Shown here piece by piece: positions 7,722 to 15,841 of a DNA stretch of 33,553 bases. Every line of letters starts with the position of its first letter. Position 1 is the first letter of the stretch. A program made the position numbers and the translations under genes. This DNA is from Roseomonas sp. 18066 (GTDB lineage Bacteria; Pseudomonadota; Alphaproteobacteria; Acetobacterales; Acetobacteraceae), in contig NZ_CACSJM010000060.1 in NCBI RefSeq assembly GCF_902706185.1, positions 1 through 33,553 of the forward strand, in the 5' to 3' direction. The notes beneath the pieces are model-generated. The model saw nothing but the letters and a program-made list of their open reading frames with translations, was not told the DNA's origin and did no database searches.

Positions 7722-8612
7722 GTGAACACCATCCAGGCCGGCGCGCTGCAGGTCGCCTATGCCGAGCACGGCCCGCCGGATGGCTGGCCGGTCCTGCTGC
7801 TGCACGGCTTCCCCTACGACATCCGCGCCTATGACGCGGTGGCGCCGATCCTGGCCGCGGCCGGCGCCCGGGTGATCGTGCCCTATCTGCGCGGCTATGG
7901 GCCGACGCGGTTCCTGGCGGCGACGACGCCGCGCTCCGGCCAGCAGGCGGCGCTGGGGGACGACCTGCGGGCGCTGCTGGCGGCGCTGGATCTCGGGCCG
8001 GCGGTGCTGGCAGGCTATGACTGGGGTGGCCGCGCCGCCTGCATCGCCGCGGCGCTGTGGCCCGAGCGGGTGGCCGGGCTGGTCTCGCAGAACGGCTATA
8101 ACATCCAGGATATATCATCCAGCCTGCAGCCGGCGGCGCCGGAGGCCGAGCTGCGCCACTGGTATCAGTACTATCTCCATGGCAAGCGCGGCGCCCGCGG
8201 CCTGGCCGAAAACCGCCGCGACTTCTGCCGGCTGCTGTGGCGGCTGTGGTCGCCGCCCTGGCGCTTCGCGGAGGCCGACTTCGCCGCGACCGCCGAAAGC
8301 TTCGACAATCCCGACTTCGTCGCCGTGGTGGTGCATTCCTACCGGCACCGCTTCGGCCTGGTGGCCGGCGACCCGGCGCTGGAGGCGATCGAGCGGCAGC
8401 TGGCGGCCCGGCCGCCGATCGCCGTGCCCAGCATCACCCTGGATGGCGATGCCGACGGGGTGATGGCCCCGGGCGGCACCGCGCGTCACGCCCGGCATTT
8501 CACCGGGCCGCACCGGCATCGGGTCATCCCCGGCGGCGGCCACAACCTGCCGCAGGAAAAGCCCGAGGCTTTCGCCGCGGCGATCCTCGATGTCCGGAAC
8601 GGGACGCTTTAG
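7722..8612 (+). CDS. Alpha/beta hydrolase, epoxide-hydrolase-like
   Basis: Soluble hydrolase of 296 residues. The oxyanion-hole motif is HGFP (28-31), the nucleophile elbow is GYDWGG with Asp100, and the catalytic His274 lies in GGGHNLPQE. An Asp nucleophile in this elbow is the mark of epoxide hydrolases and haloalkane or fluoroacetate dehalogenases. The cap domain is rich in Trp and Tyr (LRHWYQYYLHGKRG). The GTG start at 7722 is supported by a purine-rich AGGGGAGGAGAGG just upstream. Its stop overlaps the convergent small gene by four bases. Confidence 0.85.
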   Translation: MNTIQAGALQVAYAEHGPPDGWPVLLLHGFPYDIRAYDAVAPILAAAGARVIVPYLRGYGPTRFLAATTPRSGQQAALGDDLRALLAALDLGPAVLAGYDWGGRAACIAAALWPERVAGLVSQNGYNIQDISSSLQPAAPEAELRHWYQYYLHGKRGARGLAENRRDFCRLLWRLWSPPWRFAEADFAATAESFDNPDFVAVVVHSYRHRFGLVAGDPALEAIERQLAARPPIAVPSITLDGDADGVMAPGGTARHARHFTGPHRHRVIPGGGHNLPQEKPEAFAAAILDVRNGTL

Positions 8613-8932
8613 CCGCGCTTCTGCCAGGAGCGCATCATGCGCTGCAGCCGGGCGGCGGCGGCGACCGGGCAGGCCAACGTCGCGCGCGGCGTCTCGGGCA
8701 GGGTGGGGCCGGGGCCATAAAGGCCGAAGCCGGCGCCGTCGCGCCATTCGACGGCGGGGGTCATGCCCTCGGCCGCCAGCTCGATCCACCACTGGCCGAG
8801 ATGGCCCGGCCCCTCGACCGACAGGCGCAGGTCAGGGACCAGCCGGAAGATCTCGGCGACGAAATCGACCAGGACCAGCGGGGCCTGGGCTTGCAGGGCG
8901 GGCAGGGTGGCTTCGGCGCCGTCGAAAGGCAT
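8609..8932 (-). CDS. Conserved hypothetical protein, 107 residues
   Basis: No named family recognised. The protein opens with a helical segment, then a beta-rich stretch with paired Trp residues (HLGQWWIELAAEG) and a VEWRDGAGFGLYG turn, then a basic helix (ARLQRMMRSWQKRG). The WRxGxGFG-type turn is shared by small bacterial hypothetical proteins I remember but cannot name. It has no signal peptide or membrane segment. It follows the amidase gene on the same strand (111-base gap) and converges with the hydrolase gene. Confidence 0.6.
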   Translation of the reverse strand: MPFDGAEATLPALQAQAPLVLVDFVAEIFRLVPDLRLSVEGPGHLGQWWIELAAEGMTPAVEWRDGAGFGLYGPGPTLPETPRATLACPVAAAARLQRMMRSWQKRG

Positions 8933-9043
8933 GGCAGGCGAGTCCGGTTGGGGGCGAGGCCGATCCTGCCACCGGCTTCGGGCGCAAGATGGGCGCCTGA
9001 TGCCGCAATTGTGACATATTCGGCCTCGCTCAAGCTGACCGGG

Positions 9044-10447
9044 TCAGAAGCCGTCGAAGGCGGGCAGGTGCCAGTCGCGGCTGGCCTCATAGGCGCGGGC
9101 GGCGGCCAGCACCGCGGCCTCGGCGCGCTGGGGACCCACGATCTGCAGCCCGATCGGCAGGCCGCTGCCAGAAAGGCCGCAGGGGATCGAGGCGGCCGGC
9201 TGGGCGGTCAGGTTGAAGGGGAAGGTGAAGGGGGTCCAATCCGCCCGCCATTCCCCGCCCGTGTCGCCCGGGAAGTCGAGCCCGACCGGGAAGGCGGTGC
9301 CCGGCATCGAGGGCAGCAGCAGCAGGGAATGTTTTTCGTGCAGCGCCCGCATCCGCGCGCCGAGCTCGCCCCGCGCCACATGCAGCGCCCGGGCATAGTC
9401 CAGCCCGGACAGCCGCGCCCCGTCATCGGCAATGATCAGCAGGCCGGGATCGACCAGTTCGCGCTGCGCCGCGGTCATCGGCGCGATGGCGCTGGCCAGC
9501 GTCACCGAGAGGATCGCGTAGTAGGTGTCGGCGCCGCCGGGCAGGTCGAGCTCGATCTCTTCCACGATCGCGCCCAGCTCGGCAAATTTTTGCGCGGCGG
9601 CTGCCACCGCGGCGGCGACCTCGGCCTCGACCGGCGCGCCGGAGATGGTGCGGGCGAAGGCGATGCGCTGCCCCGCCACGCCGGCGTCCAGCCCCGACAG
9701 CAGGTCGAGCCCCGGCTCCGGCAGCGCCATCCAGTCGCGAGAATCGTCGCCGGCGATGACCTGCAGCATCAGCGCCGCGTCGCGCACCGTCCGCGTCAAA
9801 GGCCCGGCCCCCGGCAGCGAACCGGCAAAGCCCTGCGGCGCGGCGGGGACGCGGCCATAGCCCGGCTTGATGCCGAAGATCCCGCAATAGCTCGCCGGAA
9901 TGCGGATCGAGCCGCCGCCATCGCTGCCCAGATGCAGCGGCCCCATGGCGGCCGCCGCCGCCGCCCCGGCGCCGCAGCTCGACCCGCCGGTGGTCATCGC
10001 CGTGTTCCAGGGATTGCGGGTGATGCCGGTCAGCGGATTGTCGCTGACGCCCTTGTGGCCGAATTCGGTGGTGGTGGTCTTGCCCAGCAGCACGGCGCCG
10101 GCCTCGCGCAGCCGGGCGACCGGCGGCGCGTCGACCGCCATGTCCTGCGCGCGCGGCACGGTCTTCGACCCCTTCATCGTCGGCCAGCCGCGGGTGAGGA
10201 ACAGATCCTTCACGCTGGCGGGGACGCCATCCAGCGGGCCGCAGGGGGTGCCGGCCTGCCAGCGCGCTTCCGACAGGCGGGCGGCTTCCAGGGCGGCCTC
10301 GCCATCGACCAGGCAGAAGGCGTTCAGCACCGGATCGATCGCGGCGATGCGGTCGAGGCAGGCGCGGGTCACCTCCACCGGCGACAGGCTTCGGGCGCGA
10401 TAGCCGTCCAGCAGGGCGGTGGCGGGCAGGCGGAACAGCTCGGTCAT
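9044..10447 (-). CDS. Amidase (amidase signature family)
   Basis: Amide hydrolase of 467 residues, standard for the family. The Ser-cisSer-Lys triad is visible: K80 in VKDLF, the cis-Ser in TTGGSSCGAGAA (156-157) and nucleophile S180 in GSDGGGSIRIPAS. The C-terminal segment WTPFTFPFNLTAQPAAS is close in sequence to the second, partial amidase at the right edge of the window. Substrate cannot be told; many such proteins are labelled GatA or aryl-acylamidase. It is divergent from the RES/Xre antitoxin gene across a 179-base region. Confidence 0.9.
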   Translation of the reverse strand: MTELFRLPATALLDGYRARSLSPVEVTRACLDRIAAIDPVLNAFCLVDGEAALEAARLSEARWQAGTPCGPLDGVPASVKDLFLTRGWPTMKGSKTVPRAQDMAVDAPPVARLREAGAVLLGKTTTTEFGHKGVSDNPLTGITRNPWNTAMTTGGSSCGAGAAAAAAMGPLHLGSDGGGSIRIPASYCGIFGIKPGYGRVPAAPQGFAGSLPGAGPLTRTVRDAALMLQVIAGDDSRDWMALPEPGLDLLSGLDAGVAGQRIAFARTISGAPVEAEVAAAVAAAAQKFAELGAIVEEIELDLPGGADTYYAILSVTLASAIAPMTAAQRELVDPGLLIIADDGARLSGLDYARALHVARGELGARMRALHEKHSLLLLPSMPGTAFPVGLDFPGDTGGEWRADWTPFTFPFNLTAQPAASIPCGLSGSGLPIGLQIVGPQRAEAAVLAAARAYEASRDWHLPAFDGF

Positions 10448-10564
10448 CGGCGGTGGTCTTCCTCAGGGCTTTCGGCGGCGGCGCCCAGGCTCGGGCCGGG
10501 CACCTGCACCGGTCAAGCCACCCGCTCCCTGCCCCAGAAAATCCTTGCATCCCCCGGCCTTCGT

Positions 10565-10591
10565 CCCGATATGGTCATCGTCCAGATCGGG
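10565..10591. promoter_or_regulatory. Possible autoregulatory site of the RES/Xre operon
   Basis: CCCGAT (10565-10570) and ATCGGG (10586-10591) form an inverted repeat with a 15-base spacer, ending about 22 bases upstream of the antitoxin SD. Antitoxins of this family usually repress their own promoter. The arms are short, so this is tentative. Confidence 0.3.
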
Positions 10592-10626
10592 TCGCCACCA
10601 GGGCCCGCAGCCGAGGGAGCGACACC

Positions 10627-11172
10627 ATGGGCCCCATCGCGATGCTGACCACCCGCCCGGCCCCGACGCCCGCCGGGATCGCTGGCGGCCCCGACCGGCT
10701 GGACGCCGCCCGCTTCGCCCCCGCCGAGCGCCGCCGCCTCTCCGCCCCCGGGCTGCGCACCTTCCTGGCCATCGCCGATCTCTGGGGGCTGGACGAGACC
10801 GAGCGGCGGCTGGTGCTCGGCCTGCCGCCGCGCTCGACCTTCCAGAAATGGGCCCGCACGGCGCGGGAGCATGGCGAGCTCACCCTCGATGTCGACGTGC
10901 TGCTGCGGATTTCAGCCGTGCTCGGCATCCACCAGGCCCTGGGCGTGCTGCATGCGGCGGAGCATGACGGCATCGCCTGGCTGCGCCGCCCGCATGCGGC
11001 GACGGTGTTCGGCGGCCGCCCGCCGATCGAGCTGCTGACCTTCGGCACCCAGGACGCGCTGCTGACGCTCCGCCGCTATCTCGACGCGGCGCGCGGCGGC
11101 ATCTTCGCTGCCCCCGGCGGCGCCGATGACGCCGCGCCGCCGGCGACCGACGGGGATCTGGTCGTCACGTGA
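10627..11172 (+). CDS. Xre/MbcA/ParS-type antitoxin
   Basis: Antitoxin of 181 residues for the RES toxin encoded next. The N-terminal helical region (LSAPGLRTFLAIADLWGLDETERRLVLGLPPRSTFQKW) is an Xre-like fold, and the C-terminal part (TVFGGRPPIELLTFGTQDALLTLRRYLDAARGG) is the DUF2384-type toxin-binding domain that ends in the YLDxxRxG pattern. The ATG at 10627 has GAGGGAG seven bases upstream. The stop overlaps the toxin start by four bases (GTGA), the usual coupled arrangement with the antitoxin first. It probably represses its own operon. Confidence 0.85.
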   Translation: MGPIAMLTTRPAPTPAGIAGGPDRLDAARFAPAERRRLSAPGLRTFLAIADLWGLDETERRLVLGLPPRSTFQKWARTAREHGELTLDVDVLLRISAVLGIHQALGVLHAAEHDGIAWLRRPHAATVFGGRPPIELLTFGTQDALLTLRRYLDAARGGIFAAPGGADDAAPPATDGDLVVT

Positions 11173-11852
11173 CCCTGCCCGCCGGCCGCTACGGCCCCGC
11201 GCCGCATCCGACGCACCGGCTGATCCCCTCGCGCTTCCCGCCGATCGGGCTGTTCGACACGGTGGCCACGGCGGCCGATGCGCAGGCCGTGATGGATCTG
11301 GCCGGCTGGACCAATGACCGGCTGGTGGTCGAGCGGCTGCGCCGCCTGCCCGAGGCCGAATGGGTGCAGGGCCGCGCCAATGCCAGCGTGGTCATGGCCA
11401 GCTTCCTGCACGTGCCGCTGCAGGGCGCGCGCTTCAACGACGCCACGCTCGGCGCCTGGTATGCGGCGGCGAGCCTGGCGACGGCGGCCTTCGAGGTCGG
11501 CCACCACCTGCGGCGCGAGGCGGTGGCGACCGGCCTGCCGCGGCTGTCGCGCCGCTATCGCGGCTACACCGCCCGCCTCGCCGGCGAGGCCTTTTTCGAT
11601 CTCCGCGGCGCCCAGGCGGCATGGCCCGAGGTCTATCGCCCCGACAGCCATGCCGCCGGCCAGGCGCTGGGCGAGACGATCCGCGCCGCAGGCGGCGATG
11701 GGCTTCTGTATGACAGCCTGCGCCATGCCGGCGGCACCTGCATCGCGGCGCTGCGGCCGAGCCAGGTGCTGCAGGTCACCCAGGCCGACCATTGGGAGGT
11801 CACCGTCGAGCCCGGCTCGCCGCAAGTCCGATTGCATCGCCTGACCGGCTGA
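11169..11852 (+). CDS. RES domain toxin
   Basis: Toxin of 227 residues; characterised RES toxins break down NAD+. Landmarks of the fold are present: an Arg in the HRLIPSR stretch (17 or 22), GARFNDATLGAWYAAASLATAAFEV with R88, Y98 and E109, and YDSLRHAGGT with S183. These agree with the Arg-Glu-Ser pattern that names the family. The GTG start overlaps the antitoxin stop. The protein is of full length and shows no frameshift, so the pair looks intact. Residue assignment to catalysis is by analogy. Confidence 0.85.
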   Translation: MTLPAGRYGPAPHPTHRLIPSRFPPIGLFDTVATAADAQAVMDLAGWTNDRLVVERLRRLPEAEWVQGRANASVVMASFLHVPLQGARFNDATLGAWYAAASLATAAFEVGHHLRREAVATGLPRLSRRYRGYTARLAGEAFFDLRGAQAAWPEVYRPDSHAAGQALGETIRAAGGDGLLYDSLRHAGGTCIAALRPSQVLQVTQADHWEVTVEPGSPQVRLHRLTG

Positions 11853-11900
11853 CGGCCGCGCGTTACACTGCGCCGCATCATCTCGATCAGGAGTCGCATC

Positions 11901-13193
11901 GTGGAGCGCTATTTCGGCCTGGCGGCCCTCGGCAGCACGCCGCGCCGCGAGGGGCTGGCCGGCCTCGCGACCTTCATGACCATGGCCTATATCATCGTGG
12001 TCAACCCGGCGATGATGGCGGATGCCGGCATCGATGCCGGCGCCGCCTTCGTCGCCACCTGCCTGTCGGCGGCCATCGGCTCGGCGCTGATGGGGTTCTG
12101 GGCGCGCATGCCGGTGGCCATGGCGCCGGGCATGGGGCTGAACGCCTATTTCGCCTATACCGTCGTGGCCGGCATGGGCATGCCCTGGCAGGTGGCGCTG
12201 GGCGCCGTCTTCCTGTCCGGGCTGCTGTTCTTCCTGGTCTCGCTGACCCGCTTCCGCGAATGGCTGATCGTCGCCATCCCGCTGTCGATGAAGCTGGGCA
12301 TCGGCGCCGGCATCGGGCTGTTCCTCGGCCTGCTGGGGCTGCGCGGCATGGGCATCGTGGTCGACAGCCCGGCGACGCTGGTCACCCTCGGGTCCCTCTC
12401 GGCGCCGGCCACGCTGCTCTCCTGCCTGGGCTTCCTGCTGATGGCCGGGCTGGTGGCGCGCGGCATCAGCGCCGGCATCGTCATCGGCATCCTGGTGGTG
12501 GCGGCGCTGGGCATTCCGCTCGGCCTGACCGAGCTGCGGGGCATCGTGGCCTGGCCGCCCTCGCTGGCGCCGAGCTTCTTTCAATTGGACATCTGGGGGG
12601 CGCTGACCCTGCCGGGCATGCCGGCGGTGGTCTTCACCTTCTTCCTGCTGACCCTGCTGGACGATGCCGGCACGCTGATCGCCACCACCCACCGCGCCGG
12701 GCTGATGCGGCCCGACGGCACGGTGCCGGGGCTGGGCCGCGCGCTGCAGGCCAATTCCGGCGGCGCGGTGATCGGCGCGGTGCTCGGCACCTCGACGGCA
12801 GTGCCCTATATCGAAAGCGCGGCGGGCATCCAGGCCGGCGGCCGCAGCGGGCTGACGGCGCTGGCGGTGGCGGCGCTGTTCCTGCTGGCGCTGTTCTTCG
12901 CGCCGCTGGCCACCAGCATCCCGGCCTTCGCCACCGCCCCTGCGCTGCTGCTGGTCGCGGGCATGATGGCGCAGTCCCTGCGCGACCTCGACTGGGACGA
13001 CATCACCGAATACCTGCCGGCGATGATCACGGCGCTGGCCATGCCCTTCACCTTCTCGATCTCGACCGGGGTGGGCTTGGGCTTCATCGTCTATGTGGTG
13101 CTGAAGCTGGCCACCGGCCGCGTCGCTCAGGTCAATGGCGCCGTCTGGGTGCTGGCGGCGCTGTCGCTGCTGGAATTCGCCCTGCACGGCTGA
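11901..13193 (+). CDS. NCS2/AzgA-like purine (guanine/hypoxanthine) permease
   Basis: Inner-membrane proton symporter of 430 residues with 12-14 hydrophobic segments. Typical AzgA/PbuG motifs are TFMTMAYIIVVNPAMM near the N-terminus, APGMGLNAYFAYTVV, DDAGTLIATTHRAGL and GTSTAVPYIESAAGIQAGGRSGLTA, which carries the conserved substrate-site region. The GTG start at 11901 has AGGAG seven bases upstream. It follows the toxin gene by 48 bases but has no obvious connection to it. Confidence 0.9.
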   Translation: MERYFGLAALGSTPRREGLAGLATFMTMAYIIVVNPAMMADAGIDAGAAFVATCLSAAIGSALMGFWARMPVAMAPGMGLNAYFAYTVVAGMGMPWQVALGAVFLSGLLFFLVSLTRFREWLIVAIPLSMKLGIGAGIGLFLGLLGLRGMGIVVDSPATLVTLGSLSAPATLLSCLGFLLMAGLVARGISAGIVIGILVVAALGIPLGLTELRGIVAWPPSLAPSFFQLDIWGALTLPGMPAVVFTFFLLTLLDDAGTLIATTHRAGLMRPDGTVPGLGRALQANSGGAVIGAVLGTSTAVPYIESAAGIQAGGRSGLTALAVAALFLLALFFAPLATSIPAFATAPALLLVAGMMAQSLRDLDWDDITEYLPAMITALAMPFTFSISTGVGLGFIVYVVLKLATGRVAQVNGAVWVLAALSLLEFALHG

Positions 13194-13221
13194 AGCCGCG
13201 CCGGCGCCCGGGGGTCAAGGA

Positions 13222-13242
13222 ACCGCCGGGCCCGCCGGCGGT
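13222..13242. terminator. GC-rich stem-loop after the purine permease gene
   Basis: ACCGCCGG (13222-13229) pairs with CCGGCGGT (13235-13242) over a 5-base loop. No T tract follows, so it may be a transcript 3' end stabiliser or a weak terminator. The gene-free stretch 13194-13533 also holds two more perfect hairpins at 13341-13364 and 13450-13466; no convincing coding frame longer than about 20 codons is seen in it. Confidence 0.4.
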
Positions 13243-13340
13243 CGCAGCGCCATGCGCCGCGCCGGGGACCGCATGGCGAAGTCGAAGCCGGCCCCGCGCC
13301 CCGCCTCCTTCAAATAAAGCGTGGCCGCACATCTTTGCCA

Positions 13341-13364
13341 CCCGCGCGGCGTTTATCGCGCGGG
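13341..13364. repeat. Perfect 8-bp inverted repeat in the 13194-13533 gap
   Basis: CCCGCGCG (13341-13348) and CGCGCGGG (13357-13364) flank an 8-base AT-richer loop (GCGTTTAT). It lies upstream of the signalling operon. Role unknown: operator, attenuator or part of a small RNA are all possible. Confidence 0.4.
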
Positions 13365-13449
13365 ACCGCATTGCTGCGCTGCATTGGTGCGGAACTGCAC
13401 AGCTTCCGGCGAATTCAATCGGTGGTCTTAACATAGGTTGTTGCCGACC

Positions 13450-13466
13450 TTGCCGCCTTGCGGCAA
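13450..13466. repeat. Perfect 7-bp hairpin upstream of the signalling operon
   Basis: TTGCCGC (13450-13456) and GCGGCAA (13460-13466) close a 3-base loop, about 70 bases before the kinase start. It would sit in the 5' leader if transcription begins in the AT-richer stretch just upstream (around 13430). Confidence 0.4.
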
Positions 13467-13533
13467 TCGCGATGCAGCGAGCGGCATCGTGGCCGTGGGC
13501 GGGCGGTCGTGACAGGGAGGAGATCAAGGCTGC

Positions 13534-14583
13534 ATGACGCTCCCCGATACCGCGCCCCCGCATCCCCTGGCCCCCGCGGCGGTGGCGGCGCTGCTGCACC
13601 ACTCGCCCGCGCTGCTGTTCCTGGCCGAGGGCGAGGACCTGGCCTGGCGCTACGTCACCCCCCGCTTCGCGACCCTGACCGGCGCCACGGCGGGGGCGGT
13701 GCTGGCCGCCGGCTGGCGCGACTTCTGCCACCCCCTCGACCTGCAGGCGCTGCTGGCCGCCTGGCAGGCGCGCCGCCCCGGCGATGGCCTGGCGCCGTCG
13801 CTGCCGCTGCGGCTGCGGGCGGCGGCGACGGCGCCGGCGGCCGATGGCTGGCACCGCTTCGACTGCCTGATCGAGCCGGCGCTGGGCGGCGGCTGGGCCG
13901 GCAGCCTGACCGATGCGCAGGGCCGGCACGACGCCGCCACCCGCCAGGCCCGGCTGCTGCTGGAGCTGCGCCGCCGGGCCAGCGGCGGGCTGGCGCTGAT
14001 CCGCTCGATGGTCAGCCGCACGTTGGAGGCGAGCGGCGACACGGCGCATTTCGCCGCGCATCTGTCCGGCCGGCTGGGCGCGCTGAGCCGCATCCAGCTG
14101 CTGCTCGCCCGCCATGGCGACGCGCTGGCCTCGCTCGAGGAGATCGTGCGGGAAGAATTGCTGGCGCAAGCCGTGCACGAGGCGGCGGCGCTGGAGGTCG
14201 AGGGCCCCGAGGTGCTGCTGCCCGACGGCGCCGCCGCGGCGCTGGGCCTGGCGCTGCACGAGCTGGCGGTGAACGCCGCCAAGTTCGGCGCGCTGTCGCG
14301 CCCGCGCGGCCGCGTCGCCGTCACCTGGACCCGCCTGCCGGCGCTGGATGGCCAGCCGGAGCGGCTGCGGCTGCGCTGGCAGGAAAGCCCTGGCAGCGAG
14401 CCGCCGGTCGATGCGGCGGCGCGCCACCGCGGCTTCGGCCGCGAGCTGCTCGAACAAGGCCTGCCCTATGAGTTGGATGCCGTGACCCGCCTGGATTTCC
14501 TGGTCGATGGACTGCGCTGCGAGATTCTGTTCCCCCTGCCCCAGGGGGCCGCGCCGCCGCCGCCCGGCGAGGGCTGCGCGTGA
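13534..14583 (+). CDS. PAS-HWE family sensor kinase homologue lacking the phospho-acceptor His
   Basis: Soluble protein of 349 residues. Residues about 24-128 form a PAS domain (the WRDFCHPLDL stretch resembles the PAS_3 WxxFVHPDD motif). The dimerisation helix reads ELRRRASGGLALIRSM at 144-159, where HWE/HisKA_2 kinases have ELNHRVKNTLA; the His is Arg147 and the following RVKN is also lost. The ATPase part looks sound: the N-box LHELAVNAAKFGALS, the W-x-E of RWQES and a GFG box. It may be a pseudokinase or signal through another residue. An SD-like GGGAGG at 13515-13520 lies upstream. The stop overlaps the response-regulator start, so the two are coupled. Confidence 0.8.
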   Translation: MTLPDTAPPHPLAPAAVAALLHHSPALLFLAEGEDLAWRYVTPRFATLTGATAGAVLAAGWRDFCHPLDLQALLAAWQARRPGDGLAPSLPLRLRAAATAPAADGWHRFDCLIEPALGGGWAGSLTDAQGRHDAATRQARLLLELRRRASGGLALIRSMVSRTLEASGDTAHFAAHLSGRLGALSRIQLLLARHGDALASLEEIVREELLAQAVHEAAALEVEGPEVLLPDGAAAALGLALHELAVNAAKFGALSRPRGRVAVTWTRLPALDGQPERLRLRWQESPGSEPPVDAAARHRGFGRELLEQGLPYELDAVTRLDFLVDGLRCEILFPLPQGAAPPPPGEGCA

Positions 14584-14996
14584 TGGATGATGCCCGCGAG
14601 CTCCGGCTGCTGGCCGGCCGTTCCATCCTGGTGGTGGAAGACCAGTACGTCATCGCCGAGGAGCTGGTGCAGCTGCTGCAGCGGCTGGGCGCCCGGGTGA
14701 TCGGCCCCTTCGCCCGGGTCGATATCGACCTGGAGGCGCAGCCGCGCCCGGATGCGGCGCTGCTCGACATCCATCTGCGCGGCCGCCCGGTCTTCGCCCT
14801 GGCCGACCGGCTGCGCGCGGCCGGCGTGCCGATCCTGTTCCTGACCGGCTACGACGCCTCGGTGCTGCCGGCCGCCTATCAGGGCTGGCCCTGGCTGCCG
14901 AAGCCGGTCGATCTGCGCCGGCTGGTGGCGGCGCTGGCCGGGCTGCTGGAGCAGGCGCCCGACGCCCGCGCAGGCTCGACGGGGGAGGCGCGCTGA
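14583..14996 (+). CDS. Single-domain response regulator
   Basis: Receiver-only protein of 137 residues. The acidic pocket E19-D20 (VVEDQ), phospho-acceptor D62 (ALLDIHLRG), the switch Thr in LFLTGYD and the Lys of PKPV are all present, so it should accept phosphate. This branch (DIHLRG, FLTGYD) usually partners HWE kinases. ATG 14583 overlaps the kinase stop by one base; GTG 14580, overlapping by four, is an alternative start. The stop overlaps the Crp-type gene start by one base. Confidence 0.88.
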   Translation: MDDARELRLLAGRSILVVEDQYVIAEELVQLLQRLGARVIGPFARVDIDLEAQPRPDAALLDIHLRGRPVFALADRLRAAGVPILFLTGYDASVLPAAYQGWPWLPKPVDLRRLVAALAGLLEQAPDARAGSTGEAR

Positions 14997-15763
14997 TGCT
15001 GCCGGCACGGCTCCATCCGGGCGGCGTCGAGGCCGCGTCGCCCGGCGCCGAGGCGCAGCCGCTGCTGCGCCGCCTCGGCCGGCTGGCGACGCTGTCGCCG
15101 GCCGAGCAGGCGATGATCGCCGAGCTCGGCCGCGGCCCGCTGCGCGAGCTGCCGGCGCGCGCCGAGATCCACCCCGAGGGCGTCTGCCCGCCGCCGGCCG
15201 CGCTGCTGTCCGGCTGGGCCTGCCGCATCCGCATGCTGGCCGACGGGCGGCGGCAGATCGTGGCCTTCCTGCTGCCCGGCGACCTGATCGGCCGGCCGCC
15301 GCCCTGCCTGCCGGCGCCCTGCGCCGCGCTGGCGCTGACCCGGGTGCTGCTGGCCGATGCGCAGCCGCTCTTCGCCGCCGGCTTCGTGCATCACCCGCCG
15401 GTGCAGACCGGCCTCGGCCGGGCGCTGCGCGCCGCCGAGCTGCAGGAGGAGATCCTGCTGCGCGACCAGGTGGTGCGGCTGGGGCGGCAGACCGCCTATG
15501 AGCGGCTGGCCAGCCTGCTGCTGGAGCTGCGCCAGCGGCTGGAGATGGCGGGCCTCGCCCAGCCCGGCCGCTTCGCCCTGCCGCTGACGCAGGAGGTGCT
15601 GGCCGACGCGCTGGGGCTCAGCGTCGTGCACATCAACCGCACGGTGCAGCAGATGCGGCGCGACCGGCTGATCGAGCTGCGCGGCGGCCAGGTGATCATC
15701 CTGCAGCCCGAGGCGCTGCAATCGGTCGCCGACTGGCAGGACATTCCCGGCCTGCGCGACTGA
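14996..15763 (+). CDS. Crp/Fnr family transcriptional regulator
   Basis: Regulator of 255 residues with an N-terminal cyclic-nucleotide-binding-like beta barrel (LLSGWACRIRMLADGRRQIVAFLLPGDLIG) and a C-terminal winged helix (LTQEVLADALGLSVVHINRTVQQMRRDRLI). The barrel segment RQIVAFLLPGDLIG is the usual pattern for this group. There is no N-terminal Cys cluster, so it is not an oxygen-sensing FNR. Third gene of the kinase/regulator operon, with GGGGGAGG ahead of the start. The cognate signal is unknown; effector-binding residues are not typical of cAMP receptors. Confidence 0.87.
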   Translation: MLPARLHPGGVEAASPGAEAQPLLRRLGRLATLSPAEQAMIAELGRGPLRELPARAEIHPEGVCPPPAALLSGWACRIRMLADGRRQIVAFLLPGDLIGRPPPCLPAPCAALALTRVLLADAQPLFAAGFVHHPPVQTGLGRALRAAELQEEILLRDQVVRLGRQTAYERLASLLLELRQRLEMAGLAQPGRFALPLTQEVLADALGLSVVHINRTVQQMRRDRLIELRGGQVIILQPEALQSVADWQDIPGLRD

Positions 15764-15794
15764 ACCCTCACGTTCCGGCGAGCCCGTAAAAAGC

Positions 15795-15806
15795 TAACAG
15801 ATGTTA
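15795..15806. promoter_or_regulatory. Small palindrome TAACA-GA-TGTTA
   Basis: A 12-base inverted repeat with 5-bp arms in the AT-richer part of the 128-base gap after the Crp-type gene. It could be a regulator site for the downstream helical protein. Nothing more supports it. Confidence 0.25.
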
Positions 15807-15841
15807 AGGCCGTTGCCGCGGGGCGCATGCCATGCTGACGC

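Noticed and set aside
8237..10648. Roughly 800-codon plus-strand open frame across the hydrolase and amidase
   Set aside because: Low-complexity Gly/Arg/Gln translation, while the other frames encode a clear hydrolase and amidase with intact catalytic motifs.
11076..13187. Very long open frame antisense to the toxin and purine permease genes
   Set aside because: Repetitive Arg/Gln/Gly/His-rich translation is the typical antisense shadow of GC-rich genes; the opposite strand encodes recognisable families throughout.
13252..13317. 21-codon frame ending MAKSKPAPRPASFK
   Set aside because: No clear SD, and the region is dominated by hairpins; it may be chance.
13219..13400. GGAAC sequences as EcfG-type stress promoters for the kinase operon
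   Set aside because: Neither GGAAC (near 13219 or at 13391) has a GTT -10 element at the required distance.
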